Shown here: in pieces, positions 6,810-14,054 of the stretch | Layout of the letters: the number at the start of each line of letters is the position of its first letter | Numbering within the stretch: position 1 is the stretch's first letter | DNA from: Faecalibacterium prausnitzii | GTDB lineage: Bacteria > Bacillota > Clostridia > Oscillospirales > Ruminococcaceae | Length of the DNA: 35,809 nucleotides | Direction of reading: 5' to 3' | Assembly (NCBI RefSeq): GCF_003287495.1 | Contig: NZ_PRLE01000010.1 | Location: 1 to 35,809 of the forward strand | Position numbers and translations under genes: made by a program | Notes under the pieces: generated by a model | Seen by the model: the letters and a program-made list of their open reading frames with translations, nothing else | What the model was told of the DNA's origin: nothing | Database searches by the model: none

Positions 6810-7745
6810 TTATGCTGCGGCCAGCACCATCTTGTAAGCCTTGTCGATCATGGGATTGCCCTCTGCGGTGCGCAAGAACAGATTTTCGTTGTAGTTGCGA
6901 GTTTTACGGATGGGGTCTGCATGGGTGGCAAAGTCGGAAACAGCATTCACGAACCGCCAGCCGTTCTTGCCAACCCATTCCAGATCAGGTGCATTGTAGT
7001 AGCGAGCCTTCAAATCTTCCTGCAAGCGCAGGTTGTTCTTCCTCTGGCCATCGGTTAAGTCATCCGTGATGGGGAAGAACTCGTTGATAAACTCCTGCAC
7101 CTTGCGGTCAGACAGCTTGATGGTGGTCAGCTCATGGATGCCTTTGCCCAGTTCTGTCATATAACCGTTAGCAAGCTGCAAGGTTTCACGGGCATCCTGC
7201 ACCCGGAGCAGAACATTTTCGGTATGGCGGGCAGTCCAGATGCGCTTTGCAGTACCCAGAGCCAGATTCAGGGTGTTCTGGCAGACCACACGAACCGGGG
7301 TCATAGCGACTTTTACACCAGAACTGCCATCGTGACTGTTAAAGAACACAAGATATGGGGTCACTTCATCTCCGGCGATGATGTACTTCTCCGGCAGCTT
7401 TGCCAGCATCCAGACCTTCTTGCCGCCCTGCAAAGAACCGGCAGTTTCATAAGTAACGCCCTCACCCAACAGGTCATCCGTGAACTGGAACGCTTCTTCA
7501 TTCTGCACAATGCGGTAGCGGTCAGATACCACGCCCAGAACAGCATCATCGGTGCTGCGGACATTGGCGCGATAGCCGGGGATCATTGCACCCGTGCCGG
7601 AATAGATGTTGCGGCTTTCGACCTGCCAATCCAGACCAGCCAGCTCTAAGGCTTCACGGCTTGCAGGGGCATCCATCACGATGCGGCCAAGGCCATGCCA
7701 AGGGGTCTCACGGACAGAGAACATGGTTTCAACATTTGCAGACAT
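6810..7745 (-). CDS. DUF932 phage/plasmid-like protein
   Basis: A 311-residue protein with the DUF932 hallmarks: ETPWHGLG near the N-terminus, LGVVSDRYRIVQNEEAF, and VRVVCQNTLNLAL in the middle. Members are widespread in phages, plasmids and ICEs, usually near recombination genes; their biochemical function is not known. I prefer the ATG at 7743-7745, which has AAAGGAG 8 nt upstream. Another in-frame ATG at 7773-7775 overlaps the stop of the 30-codon ORF (TAATG) and would add ten residues by coupled initiation. The length is typical. It lies 10 nt before the 112-aa gene. Confidence 0.85.
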   Translation of the reverse strand: MSANVETMFSVRETPWHGLGRIVMDAPASREALELAGLDWQVESRNIYSGTGAMIPGYRANVRSTDDAVLGVVSDRYRIVQNEEAFQFTDDLLGEGVTYETAGSLQGGKKVWMLAKLPEKYIIAGDEVTPYLVFFNSHDGSSGVKVAMTPVRVVCQNTLNLALGTAKRIWTARHTENVLLRVQDARETLQLANGYMTELGKGIHELTTIKLSDRKVQEFINEFFPITDDLTDGQRKNNLRLQEDLKARYYNAPDLEWVGKNGWRFVNAVSDFATHADPIRKTRNYNENLFLRTAEGNPMIDKAYKMVLAAA

Positions 7746-7774
7746 AGTAAAATCTCCTTTTCGATTTGTTTTCA

Positions 7775-7867
7775 TTAGTTTTTCTTTTCAACTTCTTCAG
7801 CAATCAGCACGAGGACTTCAACAAGAACCGTGCCAAGTTTCTGAATGAGTTCAGGTAAAAAGTTCAT
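7775..7867 (-). CDS. 30-aa small protein upstream of the DUF932 gene
   Basis: An ATG with AGGAG 8 nt before it opens a 30-codon frame ending VEKKN. Its middle (LGTVLVEVLVLIAEEVEKK) would be a hydrophobic or amphipathic helix with an acidic, lysine-rich end. Its stop overlaps the alternative DUF932 start by TAATG. It may be a true micro-protein or a leader ORF that sets translation of the DUF932 gene. Confidence 0.5.
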   Translation of the reverse strand: MNFLPELIQKLGTVLVEVLVLIAEEVEKKN

Positions 7868-7897
7868 GGGGACATCTCCTTTCTGTGCGGATGCGGC

Positions 7898-7948
7898 TTA
7901 GAACGAAACCGTAATGGTGATGATAACAACGATGATACGGAACAGCAT
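7898..7948 (-). CDS. 16-aa hydrophobic peptide at the head of the recombination operon
   Basis: A strong GGAGGTGA lies 6 nt before an ATG that opens MLFRIIVVIITITVSF and a stop. The near-consensus ribosome site in front of so short a frame argues that it is translated. The peptide is almost entirely hydrophobic with one arginine, so it could insert in the membrane or act as a leader peptide. It follows a terminator-like hairpin (7975-8005) and precedes the 30-codon ORF. Confidence 0.45.
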   Translation of the reverse strand: MLFRIIVVIITITVSF

Positions 7949-7969
7949 AGAAAATCACCTCCAGACATA

Positions 7970-8006
7970 AAAATAGCCCCTGAGTCTTTCGGCTCAGAGG
8001 TTTCGG
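7970..8006 (-). terminator. Leader hairpin, possible attenuator of the recombination operon
   Basis: On the minus strand CCTCTGAG and CTCAGGGG pair around CCGAAAGA, followed by CTATTTTTATG. It lies between the likely promoter and the first small ORF, so it may attenuate the operon. Confidence 0.5.
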
Positions 8007-8012
8007 ATCACG

Positions 8013-8018
8013 ATTATA
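8013..8018 (-). promoter_or_regulatory. Probable -10 box of the leftward recombination operon
   Basis: A perfect TATAAT on the minus strand, 65 bp before the 16-codon ORF and just upstream of the leader hairpin. The -35 region is weak (ATCCAA-like at 17-18 bp), so an activator or phage-type control is possible. Confidence 0.45.
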
Positions 8019-8061
8019 TTATCTGGGTGAGATTTTTTGGATTACAGTATGCAGAACAGGC

Positions 8062-8090
8062 TTGTTTTGCAAGTAGAAAGACGGTACAAT
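8062..8090 (+). promoter_or_regulatory. Promoter of the HipA-like kinase gene
   Basis: TTGTTT (8062-8067) and TACAAT (8085-8090) are 17 bp apart, 47 bp before the ATG. It diverges from the leftward operon promoter about 45 bp away. Confidence 0.6.
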
Positions 8091-8136
8091 AGTAAAAAAT
8101 GAAACTGTGTTCTAGTTAAATAAGGTGGTGAAAGCA

Positions 8137-9243
8137 ATGGGCGAAGCAATAGTCTATCATGTCATGCACATGGAAAAGTGCGTGGCACAGGTGAGCACGG
8201 CTGGTGAATGCAAGATTTACCTTGAAGATTTTATGCCATACGATTTGGTGCTGGAAGAATCGGATGACTTTGATGATCGAATCAATAATGTAACCAATTT
8301 TTATTATTGGTGTGCATCCCGTATGCTAACGCTGGATCGTACCTACGCGAAAGAGATTCTGAATAGTATCGGCGCATCTCAGAGTGTTACGGATCGGGAG
8401 CGTGCACAGATTGCACTTTCGTACCATTGCTTGTCCCTGCTGGATGTGTTCTGGGTAAAAGGGGAAAAAGAGAATATCCGATTTGAGGATATCAATCTCT
8501 ACACACATTCTTTAAGCAATGCTCTTGTGGATATTGCACTGCGTGGGCATCAGATGACTGTGACAAATGCACATCTTTTGGCAAATGATTTGTCCACTGG
8601 TGGATGCTATCCTAAAGCGTGGGTGCGCAAGGATGATGGCTTCTATCTTTATAAAGATGGCGGACAAGATGCAGTCGAGCGTGAAGTGCTGGCAAGTAAA
8701 ATCTGCCGATGCTTTGACTGCAATCAAGTTCTGTATGAGCAGGGAATGTTTGAAAATGAGCCGGTTTCCATCAGCAAAATTATGACTTCACAGCGGTATA
8801 GCCTTGTGACGTATGCAGCCTATGATGTCTACTGCACAAACCATGATTGGAACACGCTGGATAAAATTCTGGAACTGGATGCTCACGGATACTATATGAT
8901 GAATATTCTGGATTATCTGGTGGGCAACACCGATCGCCATTGGGAAAACTGGGGGCTGTTGGTAGATAATGAGACGAATCAACCTATCCGGCTGCATGAC
9001 TTGATGGATTTCAACCGGGCGTTTCAGCAATATGATACATTGGATGGAGCAAACTGCCTGACCGTTGGAAAACGGCATTTGAGCCAGAGAGAAGCAGCGA
9101 TGGAGGCAGTACAAGCGATTGGCCTAAACCAGATTTGCGATGTAGAGGGTTCTGTATTTGTTGGATATGAGCAATATGGCGAAATGTTCAGCAGCAGATT
9201 GGAAGAAATAACCTCTGAATTTGTGCGAGATTGCGGTGAATAA
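8137..9243 (+). CDS. HipA/CtkA-like kinase-fold protein
   Basis: A 368-residue protein. Residues 160-300 carry a HipA/CtkA-type kinase signature: FYLYKDG with a candidate ATP-binding K173, AVEREVLASKIC with a helix glutamate, the catalytic loop NTDRHWENWG (D266, N271) and the metal-binding LMDFNRAF (D291). The N-terminal ~150 residues are not recognised. I chose the ATG at 8137, preceded by AAGGTGG; GTG starts at 8125 or 8128 are possible. No HipB-like regulator lies beside it; the gene stands alone between a divergent promoter and the element end, as cargo genes often do. It probably phosphorylates a protein, substrate unknown. A toxin or phage-defence role is only inference. Confidence 0.65.
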   Translation: MGEAIVYHVMHMEKCVAQVSTAGECKIYLEDFMPYDLVLEESDDFDDRINNVTNFYYWCASRMLTLDRTYAKEILNSIGASQSVTDRERAQIALSYHCLSLLDVFWVKGEKENIRFEDINLYTHSLSNALVDIALRGHQMTVTNAHLLANDLSTGGCYPKAWVRKDDGFYLYKDGGQDAVEREVLASKICRCFDCNQVLYEQGMFENEPVSISKIMTSQRYSLVTYAAYDVYCTNHDWNTLDKILELDAHGYYMMNILDYLVGNTDRHWENWGLLVDNETNQPIRLHDLMDFNRAFQQYDTLDGANCLTVGKRHLSQREAAMEAVQAIGLNQICDVEGSVFVGYEQYGEMFSSRLEEITSEFVRDCGE

Positions 9244-9252
9244 AAACTGCCG

Positions 9253-9272
9253 TTTGTAGCAGATCTGTAGCA
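9253..9272. repeat. Two TTTGTAGCA-type direct repeats at the right end of the element
   Basis: TTTGTAGCA at 9253 and TCTGTAGCA at 9264, 11 bp apart and in the same orientation and context as the last two units at 1085-1104. Together they delimit the inner element. Confidence 0.6.
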
Positions 9273-9337
9273 AATTAAGAATATTTAACGAATCATCGCT
9301 CTAAAAATCAAAAAGTCATCATGCATCACACGCAGGG

Positions 9338-9367
9338 GGTCTGGGGTTCGAGTCCCTAATTCTCCAC
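9338..9367 (+). other. tRNA- or tmRNA-like 3' end, probable attachment site
   Basis: TGGGG, TTCGAGT and CCCTA form a T-arm (five pairs, 7-nt TTCGA loop), followed by ATTCTCC A as the 3' side of an acceptor stem; the matching 5' side would read GGAGAAT. The sequence upstream has no D-arm or anticodon arm, so this is only the end of an RNA gene, as is left at the distal junction when an element inserts into a tRNA or tmRNA 3' end. The intact gene would lie beyond the left edge of the window. Confidence 0.55.
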
Positions 9368-9455
9368 GCACAGACTTACGAACGAGAATACAACAAAAAA
9401 GAGCCACCAACCAAAGTTGGTGACTCACGTTTGGTGGAGAATTAGGGACTCGAAC
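9346..9455. repeat. Segment flanked by perfect 22-bp inverted repeats, orientation B
   Basis: The arms at 9346-9367 and 9434-9455 are exact reverse complements of 22 bp, each holding the tRNA-type T-arm and acceptor end. The 66-bp centre plus inner edges equals 616-689 in reverse complement with one mismatch. The terminator hairpin inside (9389-9425) therefore points left here. On the minus strand the right arm reads out to an encoded CCACCA end followed by that terminator. Confidence 0.8.
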
Positions 9456-9690
9456 AGGGCGGTGGTGCGAAGCACCGTAAGCAATCAGCCCAGTGCAACG
9501 ACGACGACCACTGCCTGCGGCAGAAACAGGGAGGAGTTGTTGGGGCCGCGTTCTGATTTTTCAAAGCCTCGCCAAGAGGCTGTGGAAAAATCAGCAAACG
9601 CAACCCGTCGCTGTTGCTTAGCCCGCGGGTCCTAGACCAGTAGGAATGTCTACCGGGGACACAGTGCTTGCCAGAGTGCCTTTTCACCAA
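9434..9690 (+). repeat. 257-bp repeat, copy 2
   Basis: Same orientation as 686-942 at a fixed offset of 8748 bp, with two substitutions. The outer edges read TTGGTG (9431-9436) and CACCAA (9685-9690), a short terminal inverted repeat. Homologous recombination between the two copies would excise an 8.7-kb circle. Confidence 0.85.
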
Positions 9691-9697
9691 ATGCAAG

Positions 9698-9731
9698 GCC
9701 GTTTACCTGAAAGGGTAAGCGGCTTTTTTGT
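9698..9731 (+). terminator. Intrinsic terminator after repeat copy 2
   Basis: GCCGTTTACC pairs with GGTAAGCGGC and is followed by TTTTTTG. Confidence 0.75.
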
Positions 9732-9780
9732 TTGTTTTTTGTTTGTAGGGATCGTGATTGTTCTTTTTTGACATGAAAAT

Positions 9781-9832
9781 ACCCCCAGAGTATTCAGAGT
9801 TTTGTTTTTACTCTGTCTACTCCAGGGGGAGC
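9781..9832 (-). terminator. Long hairpin downstream of the CAP-domain lipoprotein gene
   Basis: CCCCC, GAGTA and AGAGT pair in order with ACTCT, TACTC and GGGGG. On the minus strand TATTTTC follows. It ends the lipoprotein transcript and separates the host gene from the element. Confidence 0.6.
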
Positions 9833-9877
9833 ATATCAAATCTTCTCGCAGGAAGCAGAGGGGAGTTTTTGCGCTGA

Positions 9878-10540
9878 TCAGCCATTGAGGAGCAGCAGCT
9901 CCCAATAGGGCACGCCGTCGGCATCCACGGCGTAGCCGATGCCGATCTGTGTGTACTGCGTATCGAGGACCGTTTCCCAGTCAACACCGCTGCGGCGGGT
10001 CTTCAAGTGTGAAACGAACTCGGCAGGGGTGGCCTGGCCGGATGCGTATAATTCCTTGGAAACAAAGCCGGGAAGATTGCTCCCGGGCAGGAGAGAAGTG
10101 TAATCTTTGCCATTGGGGCGTTTGTGGGAGAGCCTGCCCGTCTGCTGCAGCTCCTCTGCACGGGTTTGCGCGGCGTCGGACAAGGCGGAAGCCGGTGCGG
10201 AAAATGGAACGGTGCGCCCGGTGTTGAGCAATTGCAGTACCTCGCTCCGGTAAAGGGCCAGCCGCTGTTCCGGTGTCAGCTCCGGTTCCGAGGGCGCGGG
10301 CGGCTCCGAAGATGCCGGGGAGCTGGGCTCCTCAGAACTGCTTTCCGAGCTGGAGCTCTCGGGCGTGCTGCTGGAACTGCCGCTGCTGTCCGAAGCACTG
10401 CCGGAAGAGTGGGAGGGCTGGTACGGCGGATAATACGGGTAAGAATACCCGCTGCCCAGGCCGCCGCAGGCGGTCAGAAGGAGGGCGGCCGTGACAACAC
10501 CCACGGCACAGGCTTGCAGAACGAACGAGCGGGACTTCAT
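9878..10540 (-). CDS. Lipoprotein with a CAP/SCP-like domain
   Basis: A 220-residue surface protein. A type II signal peptide ends in the lipobox LLTAC (Cys about residue 25), then a Tyr/Pro-rich stretch and a very Ser/Glu/Pro-rich spacer (about 40-85) that would extend the domain through the wall. The C-terminal half has the CAP (SCP/PR1) pattern: hydrophobic ALYRSEVLQLLNTGR helix, AAQTRAEELQQTGRLSHKRPNG, and VDWETVLDTQYTQIGIGYA near the end. The role of bacterial CAP proteins is mostly unknown. I chose the ATG at 10538-10540, which has AAGGAG 10 nt upstream; a GTG start would add three residues. Confidence 0.8.
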   Translation of the reverse strand: MKSRSFVLQACAVGVVTAALLLTACGGLGSGYSYPYYPPYQPSHSSGSASDSSGSSSSTPESSSSESSSEEPSSPASSEPPAPSEPELTPEQRLALYRSEVLQLLNTGRTVPFSAPASALSDAAQTRAEELQQTGRLSHKRPNGKDYTSLLPGSNLPGFVSKELYASGQATPAEFVSHLKTRRSGVDWETVLDTQYTQIGIGYAVDADGVPYWELLLLNG

Positions 10541-10778
10541 AAGCGGCACACTCCTTGATCAAGACGGGAACGGGGCGACTTCGACGCAAAACAACGCTCT
10601 CTTTGACACAAAACGACACTATTCTGTTCTCAGTGTACCGGATCCCGGGCAGGCTGTCAATTACTTTTTGCGAGGACCCGCGCAAAAAAGACAAAGTACC
10701 TCGGGGAAAGAGCGGAACGAAAGAAAACACAAAAGTAATACTATTTCGAAAAGTTTAACAAAAACCTGCGTTGCAGCC

Positions 10779-10807
10779 TTGCATCCAACAAAGGCGTGTG
10801 GTATCAT
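10779..10807 (+). promoter_or_regulatory. Promoter of the symporter gene
   Basis: TTGCAT (10779-10784) and TATCAT (10802-10807) are 17 bp apart, 54 bp before the start codon. The remainder of the 320-bp gap (10541-10778) shows nothing else I can support. Confidence 0.6.
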
Positions 10808-10861
10808 AGGTCGAATGCGTACGAAACACACGATTTTATGAGGAAACAAGTGAGGAGACGT

Positions 10862-12211
10862 ATGGAAAATAATAAGAATAACAGCGGCGCGGCACTGGCA
10901 AAGAAAATGGCAGTGTCGCTGGTTTGCGGCCTTGTCGCGGGCTTTGCGTTCATGATGCTGCGCGAGAAGCTGAATGCTTCCGGCAACAGTGCACTCTGGA
11001 AGACCATCAACGATCTGCTGTTCCAGGATATCACGGCAGAGGGAGCCGAGCAGGCGTTCGGCATCTTCTATATCATCGGGCAGCTGTTCATCAAGGCGCT
11101 GCAGCTGGTCATCATCCCGATGGTGTTCACCTCCATCTCGCTGGCCATTGGCAGCATCTCGGATACCCGTACCATGGGACGGATTGCTTCCAAGACCCTC
11201 TTCTGGTTCCTGCTGAGTTCTTTCCTGGCACTGCTGCTGGCAGGCGTTGTGGGCTATACCACGTTCTCTATGGGCCTGTTCAATGCACACATCGAGGGCC
11301 TGGCCGAGGCTTCCGGTTCTACCGGCTCCAACCCTCTGAATGTGGTGCTGAACATCATTCCTTCCAACATCATCACGGCCTTTGGCAGCAACGGCGCGGT
11401 GCTTTCTTCCGTTTTCCTGGCGATAGCCACCGGCCTGAGCATGAATGTGCTGGGCGAGAGCCGCACCGCCACCATGCGCCGCCTGATGGGGGAAGTGAAC
11501 GACGTGGTGGTCGTTTTCCTGAACTTCGTCGTCACCAAGTTTGCACCGTTTGCAGTCTTTGTGCTGCTGACCCGTACCTTTGCCATCTACGGCGTGGATT
11601 ACCTCAAGCCGGCGCTGGTCTATGTGGTGACCACCGTGATCCTGCTGTTCGTGTTCCTGCTGGTGGGCTACCCGACCATCGTGGCGGTGGGCGCAAAGCT
11701 GAACCCGTTCACGTTCATCAAGAAGATCGCGAATGTGGCGGTCTTCGGTTTCTCCACTTCTTCCAGTGCAGCTACCCTGCCCCTGAGCATCAAAGTCTGC
11801 ACCGAGGACATGGGCGTGGATGATTCCATTGCTTCCTTTGTCCTGCCCCTGGGCATGACCATCAACATGGATGGCACCGCCATCATGCAGGTGATCGCCA
11901 CGGTCTTCATCGCGGGCTGCGCGGGCTACGACCTCACGCCCATGGAGCTGGTGGTCATCGCCCTGCTGGCCCTGCTGGCCTCGGTGGGCACGCCTGCCGC
12001 TCCCGGCGCGGGGGCTGTCATCCTCTTCACCATCCTGTCCGGTGTGGGCTTCGTCAATGACAAGGCCCTGCTTGCCTACTCCCTGATCCTGGCCATCAAC
12101 CGCCCCATCGAGATGCTGGTCACCTCCCTGAACGTGGTGGGCGACGCGACTTCCTGCATCTGCGTGGCCAAGAGCGAGGGCATGCTCGACGAAGAAAAGT
12201 ACAACGCGTAA
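10862..12211 (+). CDS. Dicarboxylate/amino acid:cation symporter (DAACS family)
   Basis: A 449-residue inner-membrane carrier with about eight membrane segments and two re-entrant hairpins. Family motifs are present in order: the Ser-rich hairpin FGFSTSSSAATLPLS (about 290-305), NMDGTAIMQ in TM7, GTPAAPGAGAV in hairpin 2, and NVVGDATSCICVAK in TM8, where the Asp and neighbours bind cation and substrate. This fits Na+- or H+-coupled uptake of glutamate, aspartate, serine/threonine or cystine; the substrate cannot be fixed. GAGGAG stands 4 nt before the chosen ATG; an ATG 24 nt upstream is in frame. Single-gene unit with its own promoter and terminator. Confidence 0.9.
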   Translation: MENNKNNSGAALAKKMAVSLVCGLVAGFAFMMLREKLNASGNSALWKTINDLLFQDITAEGAEQAFGIFYIIGQLFIKALQLVIIPMVFTSISLAIGSISDTRTMGRIASKTLFWFLLSSFLALLLAGVVGYTTFSMGLFNAHIEGLAEASGSTGSNPLNVVLNIIPSNIITAFGSNGAVLSSVFLAIATGLSMNVLGESRTATMRRLMGEVNDVVVVFLNFVVTKFAPFAVFVLLTRTFAIYGVDYLKPALVYVVTTVILLFVFLLVGYPTIVAVGAKLNPFTFIKKIANVAVFGFSTSSSAATLPLSIKVCTEDMGVDDSIASFVLPLGMTINMDGTAIMQVIATVFIAGCAGYDLTPMELVVIALLALLASVGTPAAPGAGAVILFTILSGVGFVNDKALLAYSLILAINRPIEMLVTSLNVVGDATSCICVAKSEGMLDEEKYNA

Positions 12212-12232
12212 GATCATAAGATAAAGTGACAA

Positions 12233-12271
12233 CCCCCGGGAACCAGTTTGGTTTCCGGGGGCTGTTTTTTT
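12233..12271 (+). terminator. Terminator of the symporter gene
   Basis: A 12-bp stem, CCCCCGGGAACC with GGTTTCCGGGGG, followed by CTGTTTTTTT. Confidence 0.9.
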
Positions 12272-12444
12272 ACACACCTTTCCTGTTCTTTACACTGGGC
12301 CGCAAAATGCCGCGCCAGTTTTACCAAAGCTTTGCGCGGGCATGGTTTCGCGGCGGCGGGCGGGGCGATAGAATAAAGGCGTCCCAAGCAAGTGAATTTG
12401 AACAGAGAGCCGGGGTCGGCTCTGGAAAAGAGAGGTTTCGTGTT

Positions 12445-13995
12445 ATGAAAGAGAGTAAAATGTCCCGCCGCAATTTCCTCAAGGCCGGTGCGCTGGCTTC
12501 TGCTGTCGGCATGATGGCCGCCGCTCCGGTGGCCGCCAATGCTGCGGCTCCCACGGCTGTGCAGGCAGAGGATGAGGAAAATGGGATGCTGGACGTTTTT
12601 GGCAAAAAGCCCAAGTATGTGTTCCTGTTCATCGGCGACGGCATGGGCACGGCTCAGATCCAGTCTGCCCGGTTCTATCAGGGCACTGCGACCAACAACG
12701 GTGCAATCACCGAGGCGGAGCTGAGCTTCACCCAGTTCCCTGAAGTAGGCAGCGTGACCACCTACGACAGCACTTCGTTCTGCCCGGATTCGGCTTCCAC
12801 CGCGACTTCCATCGCCACCGGCCACAAGACCGAGAGCGGCGTCATCAACATGTGCCCCTGGACCCGTGATGTGCCCTATGAGACCATTGCCGAGAAGCTG
12901 CACAAGCAGAGAGGCTACAAAGTCGGCGTCATTTCCTCTGTCAACATCGACCACGCCACCCCGGCAGCGTTCTATGCCCACCAGAAAAGCCGCAAAAATT
13001 ACTACGACATCGGTGTGGAGCTGGCAAACTCCGGCTTTGAATACTTTGCAGGCGGCGAGTTCCAGAAAGTGAATGGCGACGGCACTGTGCCCAACAACCA
13101 TGAGGTGGCTGCCCAGGCAGGCTACAATGTCGTTACCACCCAGGCGGGTGCGGCTGCCCTGACCGCCGGTGCGGGCAAGACCCTCATCATTGCGGAGAAC
13201 CTGGCCGACGGCAAAGCCATGAATTACGCCATGGATGCTGCCCCGGGTGAGTGGCAGCTGACGGACTATGTCCGCAAGGGCATTGAGCTGCTGGACAACA
13301 AAAAGGGCTTCTTCCTGATGACCGAGTCCGGAAAGATCGACTGGGCCTGCCATGCCAACGATGCTGCCGCTTCCATCCACGATGTGCTGGAGATGAGCAA
13401 CGCCGTGCAGGCCGCGGTGGAGTTCTACAACATGCACCCGAACGAGACACTGATCCTCGTTACTGCCGACCACGAGACGGGCGGTATGGGCATTGGCTAC
13501 AAGACCACCAACTACGACACATTCCTCACCAACCTGACCCACCAGAAGATGTCCTACGCCAAGTTTGATTCCACCTATGTGGAGGGCTACATCGCCAACA
13601 AGACCCCCTTTGAGGCAGCCATGGCCGACGTGAAAGCAAACTTTGGCCTGACCCTGCCCACGGACCCGGATGCCGCCAGCGCGGGCAAGCTGCTGCTGAC
13701 GGATTACGAGGTGGAGAACCTGCGCAAGGCTTATGAGCGCACCCTGAATGTGGGGGCCGATGCCCAGAAGAACATGAGTCAGGAGGACTATGAGCTGTAC
13801 GGCACTTACATCCCGTTCTCCATGGCCGTCTGCCACACCATCAACCACAAGTCCGGTATGGACCACACCACCTATGCCCACACCGGCGCTCCGGTCAACA
13901 TCTACGCCAAGGGCGTGGGTGCCGAGAAGTTCCGCGGGGTGTTTGATAACACCGAAATCTATTACAAGCTGGCAGAACTGACCAAGGTGCAGTAA
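12445..13995 (+). CDS. Alkaline phosphatase, Tat-exported
   Basis: A 516-residue protein. The N-terminus has a twin-arginine signal (SRRNFLKAG, residues 7-15), a hydrophobic stretch and an AxA-type cleavage region near 33-36, so it is exported folded. The alkaline phosphatase core follows: metal ligand D65 in FIGDGMG, nucleophile S116 in CPDSAST, ESGKIDWACHAND (294-306), and ADHETGG (341-347), with a late HTGAPV histidine. It would release phosphate from monoesters outside the membrane. I chose the ATG at 12445, with GAGAGG upstream; the ATG of MSRR is an alternative. I see no clear Pho box, so phosphate control is unproven. Confidence 0.9.
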   Translation: MKESKMSRRNFLKAGALASAVGMMAAAPVAANAAAPTAVQAEDEENGMLDVFGKKPKYVFLFIGDGMGTAQIQSARFYQGTATNNGAITEAELSFTQFPEVGSVTTYDSTSFCPDSASTATSIATGHKTESGVINMCPWTRDVPYETIAEKLHKQRGYKVGVISSVNIDHATPAAFYAHQKSRKNYYDIGVELANSGFEYFAGGEFQKVNGDGTVPNNHEVAAQAGYNVVTTQAGAAALTAGAGKTLIIAENLADGKAMNYAMDAAPGEWQLTDYVRKGIELLDNKKGFFLMTESGKIDWACHANDAAASIHDVLEMSNAVQAAVEFYNMHPNETLILVTADHETGGMGIGYKTTNYDTFLTNLTHQKMSYAKFDSTYVEGYIANKTPFEAAMADVKANFGLTLPTDPDAASAGKLLLTDYEVENLRKAYERTLNVGADAQKNMSQEDYELYGTYIPFSMAVCHTINHKSGMDHTTYAHTGAPVNIYAKGVGAEKFRGVFDNTEIYYKLAELTKVQ

Positions 13996-14008
13996 CTGCA
14001 CACGACGC

Positions 14009-14043
14009 AAAAAGTCCGCTGTGGAAAACACAGCGGACTTTTT
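14009..14043. terminator. Bidirectional terminator between phosphatase and mscL
   Basis: AAAAAGTCCGCTGTG pairs with its complement around GAAAA, leaving T or A runs on both sides. It serves the two convergent genes. Confidence 0.9.
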
Positions 14044-14054
14044 GTGTCTGAAAC

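Noticed and set aside
9346-9455. Insertion sequence bounded by the 22-bp inverted repeats
   Set aside because: Only 66 bp lie between the arms, with no transposase and no target-site duplication; inversion or paired RNA gene ends fit better.
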